Assembly (NCBI GenBank): GCA_000149265.1
Contig: CH003367.1
Span: 1 to 64,000 of the forward strand
Direction: 5' to 3'
Source: Ciona savignyi
Taxonomy: Eukaryota > Chordata > Ascidiacea > Phlebobranchia > Cionidae
Length of the DNA: 64,000 nucleotides
The translations under genes and the position numbers were made by a program. Below are positions 32,596-44,300 of this stretch, in pieces. The notes below the pieces were generated by a model. It made no database searches, was not told the DNA's origin, and saw nothing but the letters and a program-made list of their open reading frames with translations. Position 1 is the first letter of the stretch; each line of letters starts with the position of its first letter.

Positions 32596-33158
32596 ACCAA
32601 GCAGGTTATAACAATAAAAAATAAATTTAAGTCTTCTTTGGCTGTACTACTAACAGAAAATTTATTTAAATAAAATATTACCAGAGTCTTCAAGCACTAA
32701 TTTTCAAGAAATTACATTTTATGCAATAAGTAATGAGCAAAATCGCTATTACTTGAAAAATATAACATAAAAGCAATTGTTGCTTTTAAAAGCAAATTGA
32801 AATAGCCTATAAAATAAAATAAAAGCAAAATTGGCATTTTTCTGAACTAAAAAGAACAAAATTAAAGCACACTAGAGCATTACTATGATAACAAAATTTA
32901 GATTTCTTTATATATACATGATATTGGTACATGCATTACAATTGGTTTTAGTCAAGTCTATACATTTCGAAAACACCTTAACTATTAGTTAGCAATTTAT
33001 CAACTGAACTTTTACAATATAATTAATCAGAAATCGGAACATATGAACTTTAACAAACAAGATATACATACATATACCATAGTGCTGCATAGACCTACTG
33101 TTAATTATAAAGTACAGAAATAACAACCGCATGGTTAAATATTAAAACCTCCTGAAAG
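32596..33158. other. intergenic, nothing recognised
   Basis: AT-rich spacer between the kinase-macrodomain gene and the MACROD-like gene; no exon seen. Confidence 0.5.
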
Positions 33159-33383
33159 TTATTTATTTTGATCAATAGCTTCTATTTCCATTGCTGCAGC
33201 ATTTTTAGCTATTTCAGAAACCTCCTCACCAGAAATATTGCCAGTTTCTGCCTCACCAGACATATTGCCAATTTCATCCTGCTGTGATTTTTCCTCGTTT
33301 TTATATTTTTTGTTCTTGGAAGAAACAAAATCAGAGTCTTGCTCATGAGCTTCATTTTGCTGATCCTTCGCTAATTCCTTCTT
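33159..33383 (-). other. in-frame open extension after the TGA of the MACROD-like gene
   Basis: Immediately beyond the TGA (33384-33386) the same frame stays open for 74 codons to a TAA at 33159-33161. Its Lys/Glu/Ser/Asn-rich composition matches the preceding tail, and it has an SSKN motif like the one just before the TGA. Confidence 0.5.
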
Positions 33384-34460
33384 TCATCTTTTTCCATTCT
33401 TAGAAGATGATATATCAGTTTCTTCTTGAGCTACATCTTGATGATTCTTTGTAGACTTTCTTATTGCATTTTCTCCAATTTCGTGTTCGAAAGTTGAAGA
33501 ACTACAGACTTTCTTTGGGTGTTCTGAATCACTGGTTGATGTTTTAATTGCATTTTCATCATTTCTGATCATCGGTGATTTCGGAAGATGATCCATTTTT
33601 GGATTTTCAGAAAGTGGAGTTGCTATATTTGATTTTACAAAGCCTGTAATTTCATCATCCACTTTTGAAACAGATTGGGCTTTTGCTTTTTTGCTTTGTG
33701 TTAATGTATCTTTTTGCTTCACACTATTAGAAATCCCACTATCAAGTAATTTGCTACTCGATCTCATTTTATACTCCAGATTGTCAGGATTCTTTTCAGG
33801 AATATCAACAGAACTTCCCGGTGATTCACTAGAAACCTTCTGTTTTTCGTTTTTCCCAAATGGAAACAATTTTTTTCTCTGTGCACTTTTTTGAGGTGAG
33901 GAAACTCTAACTTTACCCTTATAACATTCTTTGCCAGGAAATACCTGTTTAATAAGGTCTTCGTATATAGAAACATCTATATCAAGAAACAAGCAGAACA
34001 CAACGGTTTCAATTGCATTGGGATGTTCATGCAACCAATTATGGACAGCTCTAAGTGCCACTGATGCAGCCTTTTCATTAGGGTATCCGTAAATCCCAGT
34101 TGAGATACAAGGAAAGGCGATTGATTTTAATTCGTTGCCGTGAAGTACCTCTAAACAGTTGTAGTAACAGGCACACAATGCTGGTTCGTCTTCACCTATG
34201 GGACCAACAGTGTGAATAACATGTTTGGAAGGGAGATTGTATCCGCCAGTAATCTTAGCTTCCCCTGTTTGACAACCATCAAGTTTTATGCATTCATTTA
34301 AAAGCCCTTTACCAGCAGCTCGGTGTATAGCACCATCCACCCCACCTCCCCCACGCAGTGATCGATTTGCTGCATTCACAATTGCATCTACTTTTAACTT
34401 GGTGATATCTGCTCGTTGCCAACACACTTTTGTTTCAAATTGAGCTTTTTGACCTCCCAT
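33384..34460 (-). CDS. MACROD-like macrodomain protein
   Basis: 358 residues from the ATG at 34460 (MGGQKAQFE), chosen because the upstream in-frame residues do not resemble the family and a 3' splice site lies between. Residues about 10-165 are a macrodomain of the MACROD1/2 type: NAAN at 29-32, GGGGVDG at 37-43, ISTGIYGYP at 119-127. These are the ADP-ribose contacts, and the family removes mono-ADP-ribose from Asp/Glu; activity is inferred. The tail (166-358) is low-complexity, rich in Lys, Ser and Glu, with basic clusters that could be nuclear signals. The coding region has no introns. It is paralogous to the macrodomain of the next gene downstream. The TGA at 33384-33386 may not be the true end. 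Confidence 0.85.
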   Translation of the reverse strand: MGGQKAQFETKVCWQRADITKLKVDAIVNAANRSLRGGGGVDGAIHRAAGKGLLNECIKLDGCQTGEAKITGGYNLPSKHVIHTVGPIGEDEPALCACYYNCLEVLHGNELKSIAFPCISTGIYGYPNEKAASVALRAVHNWLHEHPNAIETVVFCLFLDIDVSIYEDLIKQVFPGKECYKGKVRVSSPQKSAQRKKLFPFGKNEKQKVSSESPGSSVDIPEKNPDNLEYKMRSSSKLLDSGISNSVKQKDTLTQSKKAKAQSVSKVDDEITGFVKSNIATPLSENPKMDHLPKSPMIRNDENAIKTSTSDSEHPKKVCSSSTFEHEIGENAIRKSTKNHQDVAQEETDISSSKNGKR

Positions 34461-34564
34461 TATATAGCGTCTTAAAGTATAGAGAGTATGAGTTTTAATA
34501 CACCGAAAGCAAGTAATTACTTGAATTATCATAAATCTACATAAAAGTTTGATGCCCTGCACCT

Positions 34565-34567
34565 CCT
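34565..34567 (-). promoter_or_regulatory. 3' splice site upstream of MACROD-like start
   Basis: TTTATTTCAG followed by GAGGTG about 105 nt before the ATG. Either the end of a 5'UTR intron or a spliced-leader acceptor. Confidence 0.35.
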
Positions 34568-34604
34568 GAAATAAATCACAGAACAGAGTAATAACAGCAT
34601 GCAT

Positions 34605-35443
34605 TGAAAATATTCAAATTAAAAATTGTTAATAATATTCTTGTGAATAAACACAAATAAAGTTTACTTTTGCTTAAAACAAAATTGGAAATTTAGAACT
34701 ACCATAATTCAGTGCTTAACCTAATTTTATATATAATTATTAGGATAATACAGTTCAAATGATTTAATACATATATACCAGTGTATTAGAACTGCACTTT
34801 TAAAATCAGCTACACTGTCAATTCCATGTTAAATTATGATAGAAATTATATAAAAAAAACTCTACGATGTACATTACAAAATGTAGCACAGTAAGATCAG
34901 TGAATAGATATATTTCGCACTATAACGGTGCTTAAAGACAATTAGCAAAACATCATACGCGTAAACATTACAATAATTTAAGGTACATATATTTAACTGA
35001 TGAACACGGGCAGCAACAAAATAGGTTTTGCAGGATTGCAATTTCTTCATACAATTTTATGGAATCCAAGTGTAACTAAGCACAAGTTTAAGGATTTTAA
35101 GAGTTGCACAGTACATTTAAGCACTAAGCATGCAAATGTATAGGGTTTTCAAAGATTGAACATTTTAACTAAAGACCCTGGCGGTGCCCAAGCAATCCTG
35201 AAACAACAAGCGAATTGCAACTATAATTAATTAAATACCATTCTTTGTCTGCTAATGGAATAACACAAACTGCAATTGACATGGCTGAACCATAACAGTC
35301 ATTTGATTACCACTTCCTGTTTTCATATAAACAAAATATGTTCCTGACATTGTTAAATCGATTTTGTGAATTTTGGAATGTCAGTAAACATCTAAAACAG
35401 TGATATGAAATACACAATTAATCAAAATTTTATCACATCCATT
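34605..35443. other. intergenic, nothing recognised
   Basis: AT-rich, no exon or repeat seen. It should include the 3'UTR of the DRP1 gene and the promoter of the MACROD-like gene. Confidence 0.45.
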
Positions 35444-37633
35444 TCACCATACATGGGTGTCCTTGATTTCACTAATTACCATTGAGGCCGAATTTAGTGC
35501 TTTTAACATGGATACTGCTTCTGCTCTGCGTTGTGCTATTGCATCAGATTCAGTCAATAAATGGTCGATTTGATCGTGCTTATAAAGTTGACCAACCAAT
35601 TCACTTTGCAGGTTTTCTTGGACAAAGTTAACAAGGAAATGCATGACTGCTTTTGGAACACTATCCTGAATATTTTTTCTTATGATGAGGAAGTATGACT
35701 TTATTAGACGTCTCATGGTTTCAACGTCACGTTTCTCACGTGGAGACAGATTTCGTGACACGGGCATGTCAAGCAGATTTACTCCGTGTGGTGGGGCGAC
35801 TCTTGCAGGGCTCTCATTGGACATGGCTTCATTAACTACTTCATTCTTCAAACTTTCTGCATCACTTGCATTGCTACTATTAAAATTTGCTACTTTAAAA
35901 GGATTCACCGCAGCAAAAGCTGCATCAAGTGATGGAACACTGGATGATAAACGTTTTCCACCTTCTCCCTCCGCTTGGTCTTTGAAACCTTTAGGGCGAA
36001 GCTGAGCATGTGTTAATTCTCTTCTTTTCTTTGGGTTTTCAGGTTGCTGTAGATGGTTGTTGAAGAACAGCTCAGAGATCATGCTTGTATCAGCAAAATC
36101 TGGGTGCTTAGTGTTGATATAAGCAAGTTCAATTTCTACAAGGTGTGAAACCATGTGATTTGTTACTGGGAGACGCTTGCGAAGCAATTGTGTCACAACT
36201 TCAACTATGCTTTCTCTGAGATGCATAAAGCGTAGGATTTCCTGTCCACCACAATTTTGCACGATTCTCTGCAACTCCTCATGCACCAACTCCACACATC
36301 GCAAAGATGGCTCTTCTAATCGTTTGATCTGCCGCTTTACCAACAACTCAAATGATAATACTGGAACAAACCACGATGATCTAGATCCATTCGCGTTCTT
36401 AATAGCAGTTAAAATATCAAGGTCAGTAAGTCCCCCTAAGGGGTCTACAGATTCCAATGTTTTGCCATAAGTCTCATGAAATATGTAAGCAATACGAGCA
36501 CCACCACATATCTCAGAAGTTTCTATGGTTTTGGAAGTGCCATCAATGGTGTTGCAGTATTCAGTTGCAAATTTAGTAATAATTTGTAGCAGGGTGATGC
36601 TTTTTTCTTGTACTTCCTCTCCATAGCTAGACAGCAGTGTTTGGTATTGCGAACTGAGTACATTTAAACGTGTTTTAAGGTCAGGCAAGCAATCCCGGAT
36701 ATGGTGCATCAGCATTCGATTAAGAGTGATTGCAAGAAACCTAGATCCACTTCTGTTAGCAAAAGATGGATATTTCCTTTGCAAAAATGCTTGCTCATCC
36801 TTAATTGCATCATTCACAGATTTTCCTTTGTTAATATCAAGTTGGCTACGATTTACAATCCCAATAATTCCGAGCTTGACTGGTACAATTCGGCCACACA
36901 ATACCTCAATGGCGTCGGTACCTGCATCCATCAAATCAAGTTTTGTAACAACTGCAAGTGTTCTGCACCCATCTGGATCTACAATTCTTGCCAATTGCAA
37001 AGCTTCTGATGTTGCAAAATCAACATTTGCAGGTGTAACTGCAAGGATAATAGAATTTGGGTTCGAAATATAGCGTAAGATTAAATTGCGTGCTTGTTCT
37101 TCAATATCATCTGGTTGGTCACCAACCGGTATTTTCATTAAGCCTGGTAAATCAACTAAAGTTAAATTAAGAACCTTTGGGCTGAATATTTTAAGCCGAA
37201 TTGATTCATTTGAAATCCCTTTGTTTGTGCCACTTAAACGCTCTGTTTCCTTTTGTATTTCTTTTTTAACTTGCTTGAAAGATCTGAAGATTTTATCCTT
37301 TGTGTGTTGAAACTTTACCCATTCCTGGACATTTCCATTGTTTTGTTCTGGTTCGTCAGAATCTCCAGAGCCAGAGGAATCATTGCTATCATTTGAATAT
37401 CCTGTTGCCGTGTCCTCATTGTTTGTGTGAATCATTTGCAAAACCAGTGGACATCTTGTTACAATTCCCGTACCGCGAGGAAGAAAATCCCTGCCCACTA
37501 AGTTTTCTAGAACCGAACTTTTGCCGCTGCTTTGAACGCCGACAACAACGATTTGCGGAAGTTGTAATGAATCGCTTCCAACTATGTTAAAAATGTCTTG
37601 CAGTTTATTAACAACAGGAATCAACGCTTCCAT
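35444..37633 (-). CDS. DNM1L: dynamin-1-like GTPase (DRP1)
   Basis: 729 residues in one uninterrupted frame, close to the usual length of about 700-740. G1 GVQSSGKSS at 32-40, switch threonine T59, DLPG at 161-164, TKLD at 230-233, NRSQ at 261-264; then middle domain and stalk, a variable segment (about 540-630) and a C-terminal GTPase effector domain from about 632, with [20 protein letters not shown]. Members are cytosolic, assemble on mitochondria and peroxisomes and drive fission. A Ser/Asp-rich insert (75-97) sits where vertebrates have a spliced insert. RNLS near residue 625 matches the vertebrate PKA site, and ESPAR upstream may match the CDK site. No introns, unlike vertebrate DNM1L, so either intron loss or a retrocopy that stayed intact. 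Confidence 0.95.
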   Translation of the reverse strand: MEALIPVVNKLQDIFNIVGSDSLQLPQIVVVGVQSSGKSSVLENLVGRDFLPRGTGIVTRCPLVLQMIHTNNEDTATGYSNDSNDSSGSGDSDEPEQNNGNVQEWVKFQHTKDKIFRSFKQVKKEIQKETERLSGTNKGISNESIRLKIFSPKVLNLTLVDLPGLMKIPVGDQPDDIEEQARNLILRYISNPNSIILAVTPANVDFATSEALQLARIVDPDGCRTLAVVTKLDLMDAGTDAIEVLCGRIVPVKLGIIGIVNRSQLDINKGKSVNDAIKDEQAFLQRKYPSFANRSGSRFLAITLNRMLMHHIRDCLPDLKTRLNVLSSQYQTLLSSYGEEVQEKSITLLQIITKFATEYCNTIDGTSKTIETSEICGGARIAYIFHETYGKTLESVDPLGGLTDLDILTAIKNANGSRSSWFVPVLSFELLVKRQIKRLEEPSLRCVELVHEELQRIVQNCGGQEILRFMHLRESIVEVVTQLLRKRLPVTNHMVSHLVEIELAYINTKHPDFADTSMISELFFNNHLQQPENPKKRRELTHAQLRPKGFKDQAEGEGGKRLSSSVPSLDAAFAAVNPFKVANFNSSNASDAESLKNEVVNEAMSNESPARVAPPHGVNLLDMPVSRNLSPREKRDVETMRRLIKSYFLIIRKNIQDSVPKAVMHFLVNFVQENLQSELVGQLYKHDQIDHLLTESDAIAQRRAEAVSMLKALNSASMVISEIKDTHVW

Positions 37634-37695
37634 TTTAACTTATTTTATACAGCTTATAAGGTAAAATACGGAACAAACACCAAGCCCAGATTTCA

Positions 37696-37698
37696 CCT
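37696..37698 (-). promoter_or_regulatory. candidate spliced-leader acceptor of DRP1 gene
   Basis: TTGTTTTTGTTAG followed by GTGAAA, 63 nt upstream of the ATG, with no obvious upstream exon in the neighbouring sequence. Confidence 0.35.
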
Positions 37699-37815
37699 AA
37701 CAAAAACAATTTCTATTAGGATTCTAGATAATCGCTGTAGCGGTTAGAAAACTATAGGTGCTTTCCCAAACAAAGGAGGAAACACAAAATTGTATAAGGT
37801 TGAACAAAGAGGTAA

Positions 37816-37838
37816 GGTCGTGTGGCCGAGTGGTTAAC
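37816..37838 (+). repeat. tRNA 5'-half-like fragment
   Basis: GTGGCCGAGTGGTTAA preceded by GGTCGT, an A-box-containing 5' half of a Ser/Leu-type tRNA; no 3' half follows. It may be a tRNA-derived SINE head. Confidence 0.4.
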
Positions 37839-39039
37839 CGATAAATATGCCAAATTATGTACTAAAAACATTTTTGGGAACGATTTTATCTTGGCTTTAA
37901 AACTAAGCCCAATTTTAAAAATTAAATAAGAAGAAAACCAAAGAGAATATAAAAATGTGTTGGTCTCTTGAGTTGTCCAAAGAAATTAATTAAAACGTAA
38001 AAAGTAGAGCAAGCAAGTGTCATCGATTGGAAAACAATGTGATATTCAAAATGGACTCTGTCTGTATACAATGATGTTATAAATAACCTAACAGCACTTG
38101 TATTTTAAAAGAAAAAAAATAGTTGTGCAATTTAATGAGAATTTAGCTTGTTTTCAGCGTGGTGCTTGACCAGACAAATAAGTTTTCGAGGATGTTAAAG
38201 GTCTGTGACGCGCGTTGAGTAGTATGCGAAACGCAATTTACTGTTGACGTAGCTGTGTTGGCCAAACAGCAATAGTTATACTAATCCATCGAACCCCACC
38301 TCACCTCTGTATATTGGACATTATGTTGATCAACTGGTCATAACGATCCTTAACTGATAGAGCCTTAAGACAATGTGTGGTGCCCTTTAAAAGCTTTATT
38401 TGGACTTACTCTGAACTCCTGGATGGCAAGTAACTTGGAAGGCAACATATATTACTGGCGCAAATGAATGTTTTGCGTTATATTACTGGCGCAAATGAAT
38501 GTTTTTTTTTTAATTAAAAAGGGCCTATTTTTCAAAATATGCGTCATATTTGCACCGCGTGAAGTTCGGGGAAAGAAACTCCAACGTCTTGATATTTCAA
38601 AATAAAATAATTAAAACAACTCGCCATTAAAATACAGCAAAGGCCAATCGGGGAATAACACAGAAAACGACAGTCGAAACGCGTCATATGTTGCAACTAC
38701 TATATTTTAGAATATATGCGATTAAATACCGGTAGGCCTAGTTAATAAAATATAATGTGATAAGCATATTAAGGCAATATTCGGTAAAGTCACAAATATG
38801 TTAAGGAAAGCCTATGTTAGAGAAACATGGTTTACTAGCAAAGTATCTTTGTCGCCAGAGGTCAGAAGAACGTTAACTTGGCGATGCCTTTCTTGATGAT
38901 TGTGTGCGTGCGCATTTTTTGACGCTTACAATACCTGTACCTGACGTCTTCCGTTGGACTGTACGTAAGCTGTGTGTGTGTGGAAGGTTGCCAAGTTTAG
39001 AATCGAGTTTTTACAGCAGTGAGAAAATCACATACCCCA
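37839..39039. other. intergenic
   Basis: No exon recognised. Holds a 31-bp tandem duplication at about 38448-38508 (TATTACTGGCGCAAATGAAT in each copy). Confidence 0.5.
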
Positions 39040-39110
39040 TATAAAATGCATCGCTCACGTCAAAAGTTGTTTGTGTTTATAGTTTCCGCTTCCTGTCAGG
39101 TTCTAAAAAG
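39040..39110 (+). promoter_or_regulatory. possible TATA promoter and 5' exon
   Basis: TATAAAA at 39040-39046, and a splice donor (AAAAAG then GTAAAC) at 39111. It could start a 5'UTR exon for the IP3 3-kinase gene. Weak. Confidence 0.25.
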
Positions 39111-40612
39111 GTAAACTTGAAAAACTGGAAATGGTAAGCTTTGATTACTCACAACTAGTAAGATAGACTCAGAGTTTATTTTACTTATTTGCTACATTAC
39201 CGGTAGTCTCATTACATTTCTCAACACCAACTTAGGTAAAATAACAGGTTTTTCACCACTTAGTGAGCATGAGCTGAGAATAAATATTTAATGCCAACAA
39301 GCTTATACAATGAAATGTTATGGTTAGTACAAGTTAGATAAAATAAAGTGTTTTTCCTATGATTAATAATATTTTTACTGCACAGTTATTGCACTTTTGT
39401 TATCACACCAGTCCTGTAATAGTGTAAATTACTGTAAATATATTTATATATATATTTTTTATATTTTTATAAACTGTAATAATGTTTACATGCATGCCTA
39501 CACAGTTTATTCTTTAGTTTGTATAGATAAGTTTTTCGCTGCAGATAGTTTAATCGGATACTATACATCATTTCCTGTTCAAGCATCACTACAAACAGCA
39601 AACTGTATGCATTACCATACCATTAGTAGCTGTTTTGCAACTTGCAAATGCATTGTTCATGTCGATGTGTCATCTAACTTAACAGGCAAAATGTTCATTT
39701 CATGTTACCAAACATTGATAATAATCTAAACGGGAAGTGCGCAGTTTCTGAAAGGCATAGCAAATTTTAAGTGGATTAGCATGTAGTAATACTGGTTATG
39801 TTACAGTACCATAACTAATATGTGGTTAATCTTTCTATTAAAATTACAGTTTTTAGTTTTGCTAAAGGGAGCTGTAACTGTATGTTTACACGATATACAC
39901 ATGTTATTACTTCAATGGCACAGACTGATTCACCAGTATCAAAATGTAAATAGTATTAGCATCAAGGTTTTAAACCATAAATTAACTGAGGACTTTGGTC
40001 AGAATACCAAGAGTTTGTTTGTAACTGTTAATGTTATTAGTACAATTGAGCCATATAGTAATTGAGTTGTATTTTTTGCACAGTAAAAACTTATCTCTTG
40101 ATTAAACAACATTTTTAAATAGGCAGCTGACATGTTTGCATTAGTGAATGCCTGTAAATACAAAGTGCAGATTTATATATTGATTCTACTGCGGAAATAC
40201 GTCACAAGAGTAATTTAGGATTTGTAGTAAACAAGACTTTTCTAAAGGACATAAAGAATCTTCAGTGTAACTTAGTAACAGTCACTTAATAGTTATGACA
40301 AGTAAAATCAATATTTTAGTGTGTATTTCATGTAACACTAGTATCGTACAGTTAATTAAGTTTTATAGGCCTATTAGCTGACAGACAGACGGTGAAGGCC
40401 GTTACTCTCCATTAATAATTATAGTTTACTAATAGATCATGAGTGATCATTAATGCATTCAATTTCTTCCCTTTAGTGCCTTACTGTTTAATTAAGTATA
40501 CAAACTGTAGGAATTATTCTATGATTTATTAATTGTATGGAATAAGAAAATCTAAGAGAGACCCTGGATTGTCATGTTAAATTCATAAATTATTCATTAT
40601 TAATGTCACACC

Positions 40613-41191
40613 ATGTCAGCACCCCGTGGAGTAAAGAATGCAAATACCTCTTTATGCAGTGGAGATTTTGGACTTGAAAGCAGGTTATGCAGTGCAAAAA
40701 TCTCAAACCACACACAGCAGAAGGGGCACTGCCAATATAATGGTAAACAAATTTCAACTGAGGTGACTGAAGCCCAAAAAAGTAACGTGCAGGAAGTCCG
40801 GAATATTCCGGGAAGTGAGGCGACTGAACGTAACGCTACGCTCTGTTCCTCTATCGACAACTCGATAGGGCCATATGTAAATGCTACAACCGTATGTGCA
40901 AACCAGTCTAACAAACAGGTTACGCACGCAGCTTCTATGAACAGTGAATCACTGCTGGAAAAAGTCGTATGCAGCACTGCAGCAAATCAGAACTCTGAAA
41001 GCATTAAGCAGCAAACAAACTTAAAGTGGAGGCAAAAACAATCTGAAAACAAAGTGCCTAGAATACCATCGCTTATTATTAGTGATACAAGCACAGGTGA
41101 CTCGTGTCTAGTGGATGAAAATTTAGACTTTAGTCCGACTTGGAGACACGGGAGTGAGCGACAGCGACCTGCGACACAAAATTGCTGCTGA
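40613..41191 (+). CDS. possible N-terminal exon frame of IP3 3-kinase
   Basis: 192 codons, Ser/Asn/Thr-rich, no recognised domain. It ends at a TGA (41189-41191), after which the same frame stays open through the downstream exon to the donor at 41629. IP3 3-kinases have long, poorly conserved N-termini, so this may be the real start of the long isoform, a uORF, or chance. I found no strong frame-keeping intron that would remove the TGA. Confidence 0.4.
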   Translation: MSAPRGVKNANTSLCSGDFGLESRLCSAKISNHTQQKGHCQYNGKQISTEVTEAQKSNVQEVRNIPGSEATERNATLCSSIDNSIGPYVNATTVCANQSNKQVTHAASMNSESLLEKVVCSTAANQNSESIKQQTNLKWRQKQSENKVPRIPSLIISDTSTGDSCLVDENLDFSPTWRHGSERQRPATQNCC

Positions 41192-41332
41192 TTTCATCAG
41201 CCCATTTGGTCACCGCTGTGTCACAACATTGAAGCTGGAGCACAACGTCAGCACTTTACCAGAGCTAGTAACAACAGAACATACACTTCTAAGTCCCTAG
41301 AAGAAGTTGTGATAGCGCATACGGCTCATCCA

Positions 41333-44300
41333 ATGGATACAGCTTGCCACCAAGACGATACAAGCACTGCCTCCTCATTGGGAGAAACTGAGGGCTCCGT
41401 TGAAATTGAAAGCACTCTTTCCTCACTTGAAGGTTCACCTCTGCATAACCCATTAACACTGACCGTAGTCGGTATTCGGAAGCAAGCGGCATCACCATTC
41501 TCTTCTTCTTCATCTGCAACGTCTGACACCCCAGATTTGATGGTAGGATCAGATGACGGAGGGTCGAGTCTAAAGGTTGAAGAAACAATGATTCGAAAAT
41601 TGTCTTCTTCATCAAACTGCTCATTAAGGTACAAGTGCCATCTTTTATTGTCTGTGTCATACGGGATAACTGCATTAATCTTTGGCTGTTAGTTTATGAA
41701 TTATGTGTATATTTTTTATGGCGGAGTGAGTTACTGCACAATCTTAATTCATATGTGTAAAATGTTAATACAAAGAAAACCTCTTTTCCTCTATTAATTT
41801 GTTATAGTATTTTTTATATAATTTAGCAGTCTTACTGTATTGTTAGGTGTTCTGTCTCCTTTGTTTTGATTTAGCATGTGTCTCTGTTACTTCAATTATG
41901 TTGTAAACATTGCTTTTCCTGTTTTGAATACAGACTAGTAGCATTTTGTTTACTATATGTACATGGTAGTTATATCATTAGTGGTTAAAAATATTTTATT
42001 CAAATATATTGTATATTAATGAAAACCTATGTATTAAATAGGGAATTGTGTATAAGTTTGTTGGTGGTTATTCTGTTTGCTTTATTCTGGTGTCCACTGC
42101 CCGGTGTTCTATATTCCTTTTTTAATAATATTTAATTAGTACATTACTAATGGTATATAATATGGCAATGGTCCATAAATAAACCATTTCTTTAAATTGA
42201 TATATAATTTCATGTGCTGCATCATTATTATGGCTGCAATGATACTAGTAATAAAAGGTTATGTATAGCGATTATCGTTAGTAAACATAGGGGATTCCAA
42301 TCATCTAAACTTAAGAAACAAACGCCTTTAATGGATTGATGGGTTTCTTGGTGGCAACAAAACTGTAGTTTTTTTAAATAAGGCTTGTAAAAATCAACCT
42401 TATTTCTTTTTATTTTATTTAACATACAAACCGATCTGCAAAACCTAACCATGCTTTATAACTACTTAAGCAATAAGCTATGTATTTGGTTGATAATCAC
42501 GATACACATTTAGTAGTGTCGTAACTGAGTAGTGTCGATAGTGTCACGATTATTGATATATAGTTGCAGCCTTAATCATTATTAACAACCTTTTATATGG
42601 ATCTTTAATACCAGATTTTTAAAATACGTAATTTTTCAACTTTGAACACGGCCTAATGTACTAAGACATTTACAGATCATCTTTGTCATTTGAATCCGAA
42701 GAGGACTTCGTCAGTGGTGATGAGGGCAGTAATCAAGGAACGCGACGAAGACACACTAAGATCAAAGCTGTATGTATAAATTGCATTGGATTTTTAATAG
42801 TAAAGGTGTTAGAAATATGTGTTTTTAAAATGATATACCGGTAAAGTATGTACATAAAACTTATGTACATAAAAAAGTATTTCAATATTAAAACCATTTT
42901 AAAATTAGGGATTCTTTTTGCACTGTTAGTAAAATGCTTACATACAGCCTAGTTGTAAAGACTGTGGCTTCCTAATGAAAGTTTTGTTACATTCTTATGC
43001 GTAAAACCAAAAAAACTAATTAAGGTGTTGTCCTGCGACTGTTTACTGAATAGAATCTACAGTTATGCTACTACATGCCAACCTTTATGACTTTTTTAAC
43101 AAACCAAACTAATCGTAAACTTAATTTGTTTTATAGCTATTATTAGCTGCACGCTGTCCATTGTGTTAGACATGCCAATTTCCTTCAAAAATTTATTACT
43201 TCATTGTTAACCATTAACAGCGGGGAATGTATTGTGCTGACCATAACTTAACTTGTGCATTGAAGATTCAGTTGTAGATAAATCAGCAGTGGTTAGAGTA
43301 GATGTACATTTTGTTATCAAAGCTACCCATAGTTCTGGTGGTAATCTTGCGAATGACCTTGTTTCTTTGCTCTTATATAGAAGCAGGTTTGGCACAAAAA
43401 ATGCTATAATGTTAATTTTAAAATAGGTTTGATATTGTGTATATGTGTAACAAAAAGATACTTATAATATATATATGTATAATATTTCATCATATTAATG
43501 GCTTGATTAAAAGGTTAGCTGTTCCATAATTATTACACATTAATATTGTAAACATCTATATTTATTTGGTGTGAAAATTCAAAAAATTAGCTGATAAAGG
43601 TGGATAACATTACTTGGCATAGACTGTTGTGCTCTGCGTAGTGCGTAGGTAAAAAAACTAGGATGCAGTGAACATGCTGACACTAGCAGTTTAATAAGGA
43701 TTTAGTACTAAAGGAGCAATCAAGACGCATTTTAGGTATGGTACCAGTAAATGATGTGAGTTAATTGTGAGAGTTGTTAAATTACTTTTTACACAATAGA
43801 GGCTAGTAGTATTAGTTAATTCATATCTCTGCCCCTTTCCTAACATAAGATTCGTTTAAAATAAAGACACTCGATTTAATGAAAGGAGATATTAAATACT
43901 TTTTAATCGTAGAAAACCCAAGTTTTTTATTTAACATATGCCTTAAAGTCAATATCAAAATTTTGCTTAAATGTTTCATAGCCTGTGCCTTGTGGCAATA
44001 ATGTTTGTTTATCAAAATCTTTTTAGATTGTCTGTAATCTGTATGCTGGTAAGCCTTATGACAATATGAATCATTCACTATATACCATATGTTTGTGACT
44101 GTACAGCTATAAAATTATGTTCCCAGATCTGCCTTTCTCATAAAAATCTACATGCATAGAATTAAATTTTAATTTTGAAACATATAAATCAGAGTCCAGA
44201 ATACTACTAAAGGCCTTGTACCTGTATTCAACACAGATATGTGTAGGAGGTTCGTATAATAAAGGCTTTGTGTATTTTAGTATATATTATAAGTTTAAAT

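Noticed and set aside
33691-33976. Short ORFs inside the MACROD-like gene
   Set aside because: Out-of-frame shadows with no motif.
35682-37590. Plus-strand ORFs of 74-115 residues
   Set aside because: Antisense shadows of the DRP1 coding region.
37838-38350. Second TTAA insertion inside the tRNA-like piece at 37816
   Set aside because: No matching terminal repeat and no 3' tRNA half found after a second TTAA.
39397-40065. ORFs of 110 and 81 residues
   Set aside because: AT-rich, no motif, no splice support.
41154-41200. 47-nt micro-intron that would remove the TGA (GTGAGC donor, TTTCATCAG acceptor)
   Set aside because: Its length is not a multiple of three and the new frame stops quickly.
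41289-41675. Minus-strand ORFs of 102 and 128 residues
   Set aside because: Antisense to the IP3 3-kinase N-terminal exon.
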